DNA from: CAVXXD01 sp963765625
GTDB taxonomy: Bacteria > Actinomycetota > Geothermincolia > Geothermincolales > Geothermincolaceae
Length of the DNA stretch: 64,000 bases
Reading direction: 5' to 3'
Assembly (NCBI GenBank): GCA_963765625.1
Contig: CAVXXD010000016.1
Span: 62,001 to 126,000, forward strand
Part shown: positions 11,176-19,691 of the stretch, one piece after another
Numbering within the stretch: the stretch's first letter is position 1
Layout: the number at the start of each line of letters is the position of its first letter
Translations under genes and position numbers: made by a program
The notes under the pieces: model-generated
The model's input: the letters and a program-made list of their open reading frames with translations, nothing else
What the model was told of the DNA's origin: nothing
Databases searched by the model: none

Positions 11176-11826
11176 ATGGACAGGAAATACTTCGAACCGC
11201 CATCCACCCGACGGGGCATGTTTATCTCCTTCGAGGGGACCGATGGTTCGGGCAAGACAACCCAGGCGAAGATGCTCAGCGCCCACCTGCTGAAGAACGG
11301 CATGGACGTACTGCTTACGCATGAACCCGGTGGGACGCGTGTAGGCCAGAGAATCCGCGATATCCTTCTGGACCCCGCCCTGAGGGAGATGACCCCCATG
11401 GCCGAGACCATCCTCTTCGCGGCCGACCGGGCTCAGCACGTCGCCGAGGTCATACGCCCGGCCATCAACGCCGGCAAGGTGGTCATCTGCGACCGCTTCA
11501 TCGACTCGTCCCTGGCTTACCAGGGAGTGGCCCGCGGCCTTGGCCTGGAGGGCGTGCGCAACCTCAACGAATGGGCGACCGCCGACCTCTATCCCAGCAT
11601 TACATTTCTTCTCAGGCTCCCCTTCGAGGACGGGCTGGACCGGCTCTCGGACGTTGAGAAGGACCGCATGGAGATGTCATCGGCGGCTTTCCACTCCACT
11701 GTACAGGATGCCTACATAACCCTGGCGAAGTTCTTTTCCCAGCGGATGATCGTGCTCAATGGTGCCCTCTCTCCCGACGCCATCCATCAAAACGTGATGG
11801 GGGAGGTCGAAAAGCATCTTCTCTGA
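11176..11826 (+). CDS. tmk: Thymidylate kinase
   Basis: Phosphorylates dTMP to dTDP. 216 residues from ATG 11176, which has AAGGAG seven bases upstream; the TTG at 11158 lies before that site and is unlikely. P-loop GTDGSGKTTQ near residue 18, HEPGGTRVGQ, the DR motif in CDRFIDSSLAYQG, and a short LID region with DRLSDVEKDRME. The end overlaps the start region of holB, the same tmk-holB-ricT order seen in Bacillus and many other Gram-positive-type bacteria. Confidence 0.94.
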   Translation: MDRKYFEPPSTRRGMFISFEGTDGSGKTTQAKMLSAHLLKNGMDVLLTHEPGGTRVGQRIRDILLDPALREMTPMAETILFAADRAQHVAEVIRPAINAGKVVICDRFIDSSLAYQGVARGLGLEGVRNLNEWATADLYPSITFLLRLPFEDGLDRLSDVEKDRMEMSSAAFHSTVQDAYITLAKFFSQRMIVLNGALSPDAIHQNVMGEVEKHLL

Positions 11827-12991
11827 TCTTTCGGCGCCCGCACCCGGATGGGAATCAATCTACGGACAGGAAAAAGCCATTTCGCAACTCCGTGGATCCG
11901 GCACGGACACGGCCCATGCCTATCTCTTCAGCGGCCCGCGCGGTGTGGGAAAACACAAGACCGCCAAAGTCTTCGCGGCTTCGCTCCTGACGCCGCCCGG
12001 CTGCGAGGACCCCGCCGCGTTGGCGCGCCGGGTCCAACATGAGGTTCACCCCGACCTCGTCATGATCGAGCCGGAAAGCAAGCAGCTTCTCATCGATCAG
12101 GTCAGGGGGCTGGTGCACGAGCTCAGCACGAAACCGGTGGAAGCCGAGCGCAAAGTCGCCATAATCGATGACGCCGACACTATGAACGCCGCTGCCGCCA
12201 ACGCCCTGTTGAAGACGCTGGAAGAACCACCCGGACAGACGGTGCTGGTGCTGGTTTCCTGCGAACCCGAGCGGTTGCTGCCCACTATCATATCCCGCTG
12301 TTACCAGGTGCGTTTCCGCCCCCTGAGGCCTGAGGAGATAAAGGCTTACCTGGTGGAAGTGGAGGGGCAGGATGAAGAGATGGCGGACCTCCTCACCAGG
12401 GTCAGCGGGGGCATCTTCGGTAAAGCCGTCACTTATCTCAAGGACTCAAAACGCCTCGAGCACTGGCGCGAAGCGGTGGGGATGGCCCGGCGCCTCGGAA
12501 GCGCCTCTATCCTCGAAGCCATGGACATGGCCAAGCGGATAGTGGACATGGTGGAGAGCGAGGTCAAGGATTACAAGCAGCAGGGCGACGAGGAAGTGGC
12601 GGCCCTGAAGGGGGTCGTGGACGAACGGGCCCTGGCCAGGCTGGAGAAATACCGCAAGGGCCGGCAGGCCCGGGAGGCGCTCAAGGAGCGTCAACAGGCC
12701 TTTACGGACATCTTCGAGGGGCTGGCGTCATGGTACCGGGATATCCTCATCTATTCCCTGGCCCTGGAAGGCGACGAGGACACCGCCGGGATCGAACTGG
12801 TCAACCAGGAATTCCGCCCGGAGATTCACGAGATGGCCCACCTCCTCAACGTCGAGAGGGTCATGGAAGCGGTATGGGGGTGCGAGGAGGCCCGTCTCAA
12901 GCTCTCCCGGAATGCCGGCGCGCTCCTGCTGACCGAGAACCTCATGCTCAAACTGGAAGAAATCTCAAGCGGTGCGTCCCGGATGGCGTAG
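11816..12991 (+). CDS. holB: DNA polymerase III delta' subunit; no standard start codon
   Basis: Clamp-loader subunit. The frame is open from a TGA at 11795 and encodes YGQEKAISQL, then the P-loop GPRGVGKHK, IIDDADTMNAAAANALLKTLEEPP and SRCYQVRF, all as expected. But between 11798 and the P-loop there is no ATG, GTG or TTG. The first GTG (11945) lies inside the P-loop and would destroy it. The coordinates given assume an ATC start at 11816, nine bases after GGGAGG; this is a guess and a lost base is as likely. The cysteines of the usual zinc module after the P-loop are missing. The gene overlaps the tmk end. Confidence 0.82.
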   Translation: MFSDLSAPAPGWESIYGQEKAISQLRGSGTDTAHAYLFSGPRGVGKHKTAKVFAASLLTPPGCEDPAALARRVQHEVHPDLVMIEPESKQLLIDQVRGLVHELSTKPVEAERKVAIIDDADTMNAAAANALLKTLEEPPGQTVLVLVSCEPERLLPTIISRCYQVRFRPLRPEEIKAYLVEVEGQDEEMADLLTRVSGGIFGKAVTYLKDSKRLEHWREAVGMARRLGSASILEAMDMAKRIVDMVESEVKDYKQQGDEEVAALKGVVDERALARLEKYRKGRQAREALKERQQAFTDIFEGLASWYRDILIYSLALEGDEDTAGIELVNQEFRPEIHEMAHLLNVERVMEAVWGCEEARLKLSRNAGALLLTENLMLKLEEISSGASRMA

Positions 12992-13031
12992 TATAATGAT
13001 TATTCAATAAACGAAAGGACGGATAAAAGTA

Positions 13032-13910
13032 ATGGTCACGATAGTGGGAGTAAGCCTCAAGCAGGGCTCCAAAATCCTATATTACGATACCGACCGGCTC
13101 TCCCTCAGGGTGGGGGACGAAGTGATCGTCCCTACCGACAAAGGCATTGACTACGGGACGGTGGTGGAGGGTGCCCGCGAATTTCCCGACGACAAGAGGC
13201 CGAACGGGATCAAGCGGGTGGTGCGGCGAGCTACCGACCGCGACCGGCAACAGTACGAGCGGAACAGGCAGCGCCGGGACGAGGCCTACCGCCGTTGCGT
13301 GGAGTCCATTGAGCGGCACAAGCTCCCCATGAAACTGGTGGACCTCGATTATATCTTCGACGGCAACTCCATAACCTTCTATTTCACGGCGGAAGGGCGT
13401 GTGGACTTCCGTGACCTGGTCAAGGATCTTGCCTCCGCCCTGCGGACCCGCATCGAACTGAGGCAGATCGGGGTACGGGACGAGGCCAAGATCGTCGGTG
13501 GCCTGGGGCCCTGCGGGCGGGTGCTCTGCTGCAAGGCTTTTCTCAAGCAGTTCGACCCGGTTTCCATACGCATGGCCAAGGAACAGGGCCTGCCTCTCAA
13601 CCCCACCAAGATATCGGGGGTCTGCGGGCGCCTGATGTGCTGCCTGCGCTACGAGAACGAGGTCTACCGGCGCTTCAACCGCCGAACCCCCAATATCGGC
13701 TCGGAGGTAAACGTGGATGGTGAGCCTTACCGCGTGGTGGGCCTTGATGCCATCGGCGAAAAGGTGGTCGTCCTGAGCCAGTCGGGGGAGCGCGTCGCCC
13801 TGGAAGCGAGTTTCTTCGGGGCGGATTCCCGCCAGCCTGAGCCGGAGGAGCCGGAGGAGGTCGTCGAGGAAGAAGAGATCGCCGAGCCCGAACTGAAGGA
13901 GCTCGACTGA
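13032..13910 (+). CDS. ricT: PSP1-domain regulatory protein (RicT/YaaT family)
   Basis: 292 residues. The PSP1 C-terminal domain is clear: GPCGRVLCCKAFLKQF and GVCGRLMCCLRYENE, giving the paired cysteines that in Bacillus RicT help hold iron-sulfur clusters in the Ric complex. In Bacillus that complex affects mRNA maturation by RNase Y and developmental phosphorelay; the role here is unknown but the tmk-holB-ricT order is the same. The C-terminal 30 residues are nearly all acidic (repeated E/P). Start ATG 13032; a TATAAT lies at about 12990, so it may also be transcribed on its own. Confidence 0.88.
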   Translation: MVTIVGVSLKQGSKILYYDTDRLSLRVGDEVIVPTDKGIDYGTVVEGAREFPDDKRPNGIKRVVRRATDRDRQQYERNRQRRDEAYRRCVESIERHKLPMKLVDLDYIFDGNSITFYFTAEGRVDFRDLVKDLASALRTRIELRQIGVRDEAKIVGGLGPCGRVLCCKAFLKQFDPVSIRMAKEQGLPLNPTKISGVCGRLMCCLRYENEVYRRFNRRTPNIGSEVNVDGEPYRVVGLDAIGEKVVVLSQSGERVALEASFFGADSRQPEPEEPEEVVEEEEIAEPELKELD

Positions 13911-14014
13911 CCTTTGTCCGGGCGTACTTGCCGGATTTTATCGACTTTCTTTAAATCGTTGGATATTATATAGACGCCTGAAAGGTCGAATCTCATACGG
14001 AGCAAGAGGCGGTT

Positions 14015-14623
14015 ATGGTCGAGATCAGATTTCACGGACTTGGCGGACAGGGTGCGGTAACCCTGATACGCCTGCTGGCTATCGCCGGCGACAAGGCCAA
14101 GTGGTACGTTCAGGCGGCCCCCTTCTTCGGAGCGGAACGACGGGGAGCCCCAGTCAAGACCTTCGTCCGCTTTGACAGCAAGCCCATCTACCACGTCAGC
14201 CAGATTTATACACCCGACCTGCTGGTGGTGATGAGCAACTCCCTGCTCGACCTGGCCATCGCCGAAGGCGTCAAGGAAGGCACAACGTTGCTGGTGAACG
14301 ATAATCTCGAGTCGGCGGCAGCCCGCTGCGCCAAGCTGCCCTTCGAGGTCAACGTGGTCGACGCCACCTCCATCGCCCTGGACCTGGGGCTGGAGGTGGA
14401 CGGGATGCCGGCGGTGAACATACCCGTCTACGGGGCCATCTCCTACGTTTCCAACCTGGTCTCCCTGGAGATAATCACCGAGGTCATCCGGGAGAACATG
14501 AAGGGGAGCCGCCAGGAGAAGAGCATGGAGGCGGCTCGCCGGGGGTTCACCTCGGTGGAGCAGATGAAGAAGGCGACCAAACCGGCTGTCATCGCGAGGA
14601 ACGCAGCGGCGAAGCAATCTTAG
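14015..14623 (+). CDS. porG: 2-oxoacid:ferredoxin oxidoreductase, gamma subunit
   Basis: 202 residues, first gene of a gamma-delta-alpha-beta set. The N-terminal EIRFHGLGGQGAVTL is the signature of the gamma subunit, followed by PFFGAERRGAPVKTFVR. The enzyme decarboxylates pyruvate or a related 2-oxoacid to acyl-CoA, reducing ferredoxin. The last dozen residues (AVIARNAAAKQS) are encoded by a dispersed intergenic repeat at 14588-14620 that reads through to the stop, so the native C-terminus has probably been replaced or extended by the repeat. Confidence 0.93.
   Translation: MVEIRFHGLGGQGAVTLIRLLAIAGDKAKWYVQAAPFFGAERRGAPVKTFVRFDSKPIYHVSQIYTPDLLVVMSNSLLDLAIAEGVKEGTTLLVNDNLESAAARCAKLPFEVNVVDATSIALDLGLEVDGMPAVNIPVYGAISYVSNLVSLEIITEVIRENMKGSRQEKSMEAARRGFTSVEQMKKATKPAVIARNAAAKQS
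14588..14620 (+). repeat. Dispersed GC-AAT repeat, copy 1, inside the 3' end of porG
   Basis: GTCATCGCGAGGAACGCAGC and the following GGCGAAGCAATCT form one copy of a small repeat that also occurs at 17078-17104 and 49261-49287. This type is widespread in many bacterial genomes. Here it encodes the last residues of porG. Confidence 0.75.
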
Positions 14624-14637
14624 AACAGGCAGGAAAA

Positions 14638-14928
14638 GTGGCCAAGAAGGAAAGTCGTAAGAAGAAAAGCCCCGCTGACGAGATCGGGCTGGTCACCACC
14701 CTCTCGGTCCCGATCGAGGGCAGTGTGGGCAAGACGGGCTCCTGGAGGGTTTACGTCCCGGTCAAGGACGACGACCGCTGCAACAAGTGCCTCCTGTGCT
14801 GGATATACTGCCCCGAGGCCTGCATCACCAAGGACATCGAGATAAACATGGACTACTGCAAGGGCTGCGGCATCTGCGCCGTGGAGTGCCCGCGCAAAGC
14901 GATAGTTATGGAGAAAGAGTCGAAATGA
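14638..14928 (+). CDS. porD: 2-oxoacid:ferredoxin oxidoreductase, delta subunit (2x[4Fe-4S] ferredoxin)
   Basis: 96 residues from GTG 14638. A lysine-rich N-terminus is followed by two ferredoxin motifs, CNKCLLCWIYCPEAC and CKGCGICAVECPRKA, each C-x2-C-x2-C-x3-C. It passes electrons from the catalytic subunits to soluble ferredoxin. The stop overlaps the ATG of porA (ATGA). Confidence 0.93.
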   Translation: MAKKESRKKKSPADEIGLVTTLSVPIEGSVGKTGSWRVYVPVKDDDRCNKCLLCWIYCPEACITKDIEINMDYCKGCGICAVECPRKAIVMEKESK

Positions 14929-16121
14929 AAATGGTCGACATCGCCAACCACGTGGCCGCCCATGCGGTGAAACTTTCCAGAGTGGAGGTAGTTTCCGCCT
15001 ACCCCATCACTCCCCAGACCCAGGTTATCGAGGAGATAGCCGCCCTGATAGAGGCGGGGGAGATGGACAGTGAGTATATCCCGGTGGAGAGTGAACACAG
15101 CGCCATGGCCGCATTGATCGGGGCCGCCGCTATGGGGGTGCGGGGCTTTTCGGCCACGTCCTCCCACGGCCTGGCCTACATGCATGAGCTCCTGCACTGG
15201 GCGGCAGGTATCCGCCTGCCCATGGTCATGGTCAACGTCAACCGCGCCCTTGGACCCGGCTGGAACATCTGGTGCGATCATCAGGACACCATCGCCCAGC
15301 GGGATACCGGGTGGATACAGCTCTACTGCGCCTCCCACCAGGAGATCGCCGACACGGTGATCCAGGCTTTTCGCATCAGCGAGGACTCCAAGGTGATCCT
15401 GCCGGTGATGGTCAATTACGACGCCTTCGTCCTCTCCCACTCCTACATGCAGGCCGAGTTGCCCGACCAGGAAGTGGTCGACCGTTTCCTGCCCCCTTTC
15501 AACACTTCCTGGAAACTGGACCTCGACAAGCCCATTACCCATGGTTCGGTCATCTACCCCAGCGATTACGAAGAAGTACGTTACTCCATGCAGCAGGGCC
15601 ACGAAAACGCCAAAGGGGTCATCGTGCGGGCAGCGGAGGAATACCGTGACGTCGTCGGCCGCTTCCATGGCGGCCTGCTGGAGACCTACGACATGGACGG
15701 CGCTGATCATGCCATCGTAGCCATGGGCTCGCTGGCCATGGAGTCACGCGTCGCAGCCGATTTGCTGCGGGAGCAAGGCCTGGGAGCCGGAGTGGTGCGC
15801 GTCCGCTCATACCGGCCTTTCCCGAAGGAAGAACTGGTAGCTGAACTGGCAGGCATGAAGTCCATTACCGTCATCGACCGTGACATCTCCTTCGGCTACG
15901 AAGGGGCCCTCTTCTCCGAGGTGAAGGCGGCCCTCTACGGCCGGACGGAAGTCCCCATATATAATCTGGTGACGGGCCTGGGCGGCCGGGACGTGCCTTA
16001 TAACGTGATAATGGACGAGGTGGAAGCCGCGGCCAACGGCAGGTTCACCGGCAAGGTGCACTGGCCCACGCTCAAACCGAACGAACACCACGATGTCAGC
16101 AAAGAGGGTATGGCGAGATGA
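14925..16121 (+). CDS. porA: 2-oxoacid:ferredoxin oxidoreductase, alpha subunit
   Basis: 398 residues. Pyrimidine-binding half of the enzyme: AYPITPQTQVIEEI, ESEHSAMAALIGAAA (with the glutamate that contacts ThDP) and SSHGLAYMHELLHWAAG. The C-terminal part has SYRPFPKEELVAEL and IDRDISFGYEGALFSEV. Start is ATG 14925, overlapping the porD stop; an upstream frame reaches further but lies over porD and is not coding. The gene end overlaps porB by four bases. Pyruvate is the likely substrate from the gene order, but a branched-chain oxoacid is not excluded. Confidence 0.93.
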   Translation: MKMVDIANHVAAHAVKLSRVEVVSAYPITPQTQVIEEIAALIEAGEMDSEYIPVESEHSAMAALIGAAAMGVRGFSATSSHGLAYMHELLHWAAGIRLPMVMVNVNRALGPGWNIWCDHQDTIAQRDTGWIQLYCASHQEIADTVIQAFRISEDSKVILPVMVNYDAFVLSHSYMQAELPDQEVVDRFLPPFNTSWKLDLDKPITHGSVIYPSDYEEVRYSMQQGHENAKGVIVRAAEEYRDVVGRFHGGLLETYDMDGADHAIVAMGSLAMESRVAADLLREQGLGAGVVRVRSYRPFPKEELVAELAGMKSITVIDRDISFGYEGALFSEVKAALYGRTEVPIYNLVTGLGGRDVPYNVIMDEVEAAANGRFTGKVHWPTLKPNEHHDVSKEGMAR

Positions 16122-17074
16122 GACTGAAGGATTTCCCCGAAGAAGAACTGTACCTGCAGGGTAGCGCTGCCTGTGCCGGCTGCCCCGACAGCATGGCACT
16201 GCGTGTGGCCTTCAAGGCGCTGGGGCGCAACACCCTTCTGGTGGTCATCGCCTCCTGCACCTCGGTCATCCAGAGCCCCTTCCCCTATTCCGCCATAGAC
16301 CTGCCGGTGCTGAACATGGCTTTCGCCACGGGTGGGGCGGTAGCTTCAGGCGTGGCCGCGGCCGTCAACCGCCTGGTAAAGAACGGCACCTTCAAGGAGC
16401 GTCCCACGGTGCTGGTCTGGGCGGGGGACGGCGGCACCTACGACATCGGCATCCAGGCCCTCTCGGGAGCGGCGGAGCGTAACGCCGATTTCATTTATGT
16501 CTGCTACAACAATGAGGCCTACTCCAATACCGGCACCCAGCGCAGCGGGGCCACCCCTTACGCCGCCTGGACCACCAACACCGTAGCCGGCAAGCAGGAG
16601 TGGCGCAAGGACGTGGCCCAGATAATGGTGGCGCACGATCTGCCCTACGTAGCCACCGCCTCCCTGGCATACCCGACGGACTTTTTCAAGAAGATACAGA
16701 AAGCCGACTCTATCCGCGGCACCAAGTACATCGAGATGCTCGCACCCTGCCCGCCGGGATGGAAGTTCCCCTCGGACTCCACCGTGAAGGTGAGCCGCCT
16801 GGCCGTGCAGGCCGGGGTCTGGCTGCTCTATGAATACGAGAACGGTAAAACCAGCTACACCGCCGGCACCAAGCGGATCATCGAAGGCCAGTCCGAGCTG
16901 GTCCCGGTTATGGAGTACCTCAACCTGCAGGGGCGTTTCCGCCACCTCTTCAGCCAGGAGGAAGCGGACAAGCGGGTGGCGGAATACCAGGAGCGTATCG
17001 ACGGCATCTTCGACAACCTGCGTTTCGCCTCCAAGATGCGCGAGCACCTCATGGACCTGGAGATCCGCCACTAA
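16118..17074 (+). CDS. porB: 2-oxoacid:ferredoxin oxidoreductase, beta subunit (ThDP-binding)
   Basis: 318 residues. ThDP-binding motif WAGDGGTYDIGIQALSGAAE followed by CYNNEAYSNTGTQRSGATP, typical of pyruvate:ferredoxin oxidoreductase beta subunits. The N-terminal ACAGCP and the SCTS region supply the cysteines for the beta-subunit cluster. Last gene of the porGDAB operon; start ATG 16118 overlaps porA by four bases (ATGA). A dispersed repeat begins four bases after the stop. Confidence 0.93.
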   Translation: MRLKDFPEEELYLQGSAACAGCPDSMALRVAFKALGRNTLLVVIASCTSVIQSPFPYSAIDLPVLNMAFATGGAVASGVAAAVNRLVKNGTFKERPTVLVWAGDGGTYDIGIQALSGAAERNADFIYVCYNNEAYSNTGTQRSGATPYAAWTTNTVAGKQEWRKDVAQIMVAHDLPYVATASLAYPTDFFKKIQKADSIRGTKYIEMLAPCPPGWKFPSDSTVKVSRLAVQAGVWLLYEYENGKTSYTAGTKRIIEGQSELVPVMEYLNLQGRFRHLFSQEEADKRVAEYQERIDGIFDNLRFASKMREHLMDLEIRH

Positions 17075-17077
17075 GCT

Positions 17078-17104
17078 GTCGTTGCGAGCGAAGCGAAGCA
17101 ACCT
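17078..17104 (+). repeat. Dispersed GC-AAT repeat, copy 2, after porB
   Basis: GTCGTTGCGAGCGAAGCGAA followed by GCAACCT. The ends GTTGC and GCAAC can pair. Same family as 14588-14620 and 49261-49287. Confidence 0.75.
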
Positions 17105-17148
17105 AAAAACAGAGGACTTTATCCCTCCCCCTGGCCGCACCTTTCCTT

Positions 17149-17154
17149 TATAAT
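17149..17154 (+). promoter_or_regulatory. -10 element before tRNA-Thr
   Basis: A perfect TATAAT ends 12 bases before the tRNA. No convincing -35 box is seen 16-18 bases upstream. Confidence 0.45.
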
Positions 17155-17166
17155 AGTCACTTGCGG

Positions 17167-17242
17167 GCCGGCATAGCTCAGATGGAAGAGCGGCGCACTC
17201 GTAATGCGCAGGTCTGGGGTTCGACTCCCCATGCCGGCTCCA
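17167..17242 (+). tRNA. tRNA-Thr (anticodon CGU)
   Basis: 76 bases with encoded CCA. Acceptor arm GCCGGCA pairs with TGCCGGC; D-arm AGCTCAG..GAGC; anticodon arm GCGCA-CTCGTAA-TGCGC gives anticodon CGT, reading ACG threonine; T-arm GGGGTTCGACTCCCC with the invariant TTCGA. Discriminator base T. Confidence 0.95.
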
Positions 17243-17377
17243 TTTTATTTCCCATAACTGCATTCCACTCCACCATGAATGGCAGGATTATCTGGCCATA
17301 AAATGAAATTACTAGATAGATGGTTCTTACAGGCTTGGATGTAAATGACGAAGCCGCTTGGAAGGAAGGGGCGAAAC

Positions 17378-17476
17378 ATGGACGAAATGCCGGATGACAT
17401 CGAAATCGAGATATTGGTCGGGGAAATGTTTCTGATGTATCTAGCCTACGACGACGAGCGGCAGATGAAAAATTAG
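17378..17476 (+). CDS. Possible 32-residue acidic small protein
   Basis: The 370-base gap between the tRNA and the next gene contains one small frame with a good ribosome site, GGAAGGGG at about 17364-17371, before ATG 17378. The product is strongly acidic with a hydrophobic middle (EILVGEMFLMYLAY). No family is recognised. It may be a real small protein or chance; nothing else is seen in this gap. Confidence 0.35.
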   Translation: MDEMPDDIEIEILVGEMFLMYLAYDDERQMKN

Positions 17477-17614
17477 AACTACATTATTTTGATCGCATTA
17501 GTTTGCGGACATTACAGGTGGGGTACATCGAAGGGTTAAGGGCAAAAACCACAATCCAACCAGGAACTTGTGGCTTTGGGGATTTCGTGATCAGCTGTCA
17601 GGAAGTGATGACTC

Positions 17615-18034
17615 ATGGTCGAGGCAGAGAGAAATTACGGGATTGAACTGGAGAGGCGTGATGCCGCTAAACCGGTAGGCGACTTCATCGCCATGGTGGC
17701 GTCGACCGTAACGGTGATGTTGTGCTTTCTCTCCTACTACGGCGTGCCTTCCGCATACAACGGCTACGAAACGCCATACGGCATCATTATCATGGTAGCC
17801 GGGACCCTGTGCTGGTTCTTCTCAACCAGCGTCCTCTTTGAGAAGTTCATCAGGAACGATTTCTGGCTGGCCAGAAGCCCGGGCTGGTTTTACGCGGCCG
17901 CCGCGTTCGTCGTGGTCATCGCGTCACTGGGCGCACTATTGTTTCCCTACAAGACCGATCCGAACTACGGGACTATCATCGGGACGTTCGGCACGGGCCT
18001 TATCCTCATGCTGGCGAGCCTGTTGAAGTTCTGA
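17615..18034 (+). CDS. Small membrane protein of unknown function
   Basis: 139 residues with about four hydrophobic segments (near residues 24-42, 52-75, 88-108 and 118-137) and a charged N-terminus. A GGAAG lies just upstream. No family recognised. It follows the tRNA and precedes a lipoprotein gene on the same strand. Confidence 0.6.
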   Translation: MVEAERNYGIELERRDAAKPVGDFIAMVASTVTVMLCFLSYYGVPSAYNGYETPYGIIIMVAGTLCWFFSTSVLFEKFIRNDFWLARSPGWFYAAAAFVVVIASLGALLFPYKTDPNYGTIIGTFGTGLILMLASLLKF

Positions 18035-18156
18035 GGGCCCGGCAACCGAAGCCTTCTTCAAGGGAAAAGAACCGGTTTCGCCGAAAAACGATATGTCCGG
18101 TTAATCCAGCGTTTTCGAACATCTTCGAAAGTGCCGACCGAGAAGGAGGTTGTTTG

Positions 18157-19074
18157 ATGGGAAGAAGAGCGATCTGGCTCATGGTGGCCGGCTGTGCGCT
18201 GATAACGGCAGCGACATTCATCCTTGCCGGGTGCGGGTCATCGTCATCATCCGGCAAGCCCAGGGTTGACTCGCTCACACCCAACAATGGGGAGGCGGGC
18301 AGCCAGGTGGTGATCACCGGTGAGGGATTCGGATCCACCCAGGGAACCGGCACCGTGCACTTCGGGAATACCCTGGCCGGCGAGACGGCCTGGACCGACA
18401 CCTCCATCACCGTCAAGGTGCCTTCGAGCCTGACGCCGGCGGCATGCCAGGTCACCGTCACGACCACCGAGGGCGCCAGCAACGAAGCGGAGTTCACGGT
18501 CACCCAGAAGGTGGCAACCGGGGTCAAGATAACCTCCCTTGCGCCCGCGAGCGGTGTGGCAGGCATCCAGGTGATCGCCGCCGGCGTCAACTTCGGCGCG
18601 GCTGAAGGCAAGGTCCTCTTCGGCCCGGGAACGGCGGAAGTGGTGTCATGGTCCGACACCTCGGTCACCTTCAAGGTCCCAGCGAATTCCACCCCCAATG
18701 CCTACGGTGTGAAAGTTGAAACCACGGCTGGGGCCAGGAGCAACGAGGCCATCTACACCCTTCACACCGCGCCGGAATCAGACCTCAGTGCCCAGAAGCA
18801 GGCCATCCTCGATTACATGTCGGCGGAATACGGGCCGGACTCGATCAAGGGCAACGAGAACTGGAAGCTCTCTCTTGCCAAGAAGAGCACTATCGACCCC
18901 AACTGGGAAGTTGTCAACGTGGTCATCCCCGACCGGGAAGGTGGCCAGGGCCTGCCCTCCCTGCTGGTCTGGAACAACATGCTGGGGGGGTGGGAGTGCC
19001 TGACCCAGAGCACCGATTACTCCAACATCGAGTTCAAGGGCGAGCCGGTTCCGTCGGACCTCTGGGTCAAGTAG
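18157..19074 (+). CDS. Lipoprotein with two IPT/TIG domains
   Basis: 305 residues. The signal peptide ends in a lipobox, FILAGC, so the mature protein is anchored to the outer face of the membrane by its cysteine, followed by a serine-rich linker. Two immunoglobulin-like IPT/TIG repeats follow, each opening with a P-x-x-G pattern (SLTPNNGEAGSQVVITGEGF and SLAPASGVAGIQVIAAGVNF). The last ~100 residues are a separate domain without a recognised family. ATG 18157 with AAGGAGG at 18143-18149 is preferred over TTG 18154. Likely an extracellular binding or surface protein; partner unknown. Confidence 0.8.
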   Translation: MGRRAIWLMVAGCALITAATFILAGCGSSSSSGKPRVDSLTPNNGEAGSQVVITGEGFGSTQGTGTVHFGNTLAGETAWTDTSITVKVPSSLTPAACQVTVTTTEGASNEAEFTVTQKVATGVKITSLAPASGVAGIQVIAAGVNFGAAEGKVLFGPGTAEVVSWSDTSVTFKVPANSTPNAYGVKVETTAGARSNEAIYTLHTAPESDLSAQKQAILDYMSAEYGPDSIKGNENWKLSLAKKSTIDPNWEVVNVVIPDREGGQGLPSLLVWNNMLGGWECLTQSTDYSNIEFKGEPVPSDLWVK

Positions 19075-19092
19075 AAGTAAGGGGGCTGGCAT

Positions 19093-19662
19093 ATGGACGA
19101 TAGCCTGCAGCACGCCTACAATGCCATCGTCGCTGCCTCCGCCACCCTGCTGGGCCTGGTGCTGGTGGCGCTGGTCTTTGCTTATCGCAGCGCCATCAAT
19201 CTCATAGACCGGGTCGCTGATTTCCGTCACTTCGCCAAGTGGGTGGGAGCGGCCGGGTTCGCCTGCTTTCTCTATTTCTCCTACTGCTTCCTGGTGGCTT
19301 TCCGCCTGATGGAGGTGGAGACGACGCGCGTCCCCCTCTATGTCATCACCGGAATAGCCACTCTTCTCCTGCTGGCCGTGCAGTATCTGGAGGCGAAGTC
19401 ACTGGTGGAGATGGCCCGGGACACCGGCGGGGCGTTCAGGGGCCTGGTGTGGGTGCAGGGAGCGGTGATGGCCCTGGTCTTCATCGCTTTCGAGGCCATG
19501 ACCTGGATCGCCATCACCCGGGGCTCGGATGAATCCATGGAGAAGCTGCTCTATAACGCGCTGACCTACGTTCTCTTCCTGGCCGCTCTGCGCGCGGTGG
19601 TGCTGGTGGCGGCCTCTTACTGGGCTATCATGCTCATGCACCAGCAGCAGGAAGACTCGTGA
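19093..19662 (+). CDS. Integral membrane protein of unknown function
   Basis: 189 residues with about five hydrophobic segments; the first begins at residue 8 with no cleavable signal. It starts 19 bases after the TIG lipoprotein gene and is probably co-transcribed with it. The C-terminus is short and polar (HQQQEDS). No family recognised. Confidence 0.65.
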   Translation: MDDSLQHAYNAIVAASATLLGLVLVALVFAYRSAINLIDRVADFRHFAKWVGAAGFACFLYFSYCFLVAFRLMEVETTRVPLYVITGIATLLLLAVQYLEAKSLVEMARDTGGAFRGLVWVQGAVMALVFIAFEAMTWIAITRGSDESMEKLLYNALTYVLFLAALRAVVLVAASYWAIMLMHQQQEDS

Positions 19663-19691
19663 AGGCGCGAAATTAACCGAAAGGAGACGAC

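Noticed and set aside
11945..12991. GTG 11945 as the start of holB
   Set aside because: It would cut the P-loop; the frame upstream encodes conserved holB residues.
14787..14924. Longer N-terminus for porA
   Set aside because: It overlaps the porD ferredoxin motifs and ATG 14925 with an ATGA overlap is the normal coupling.
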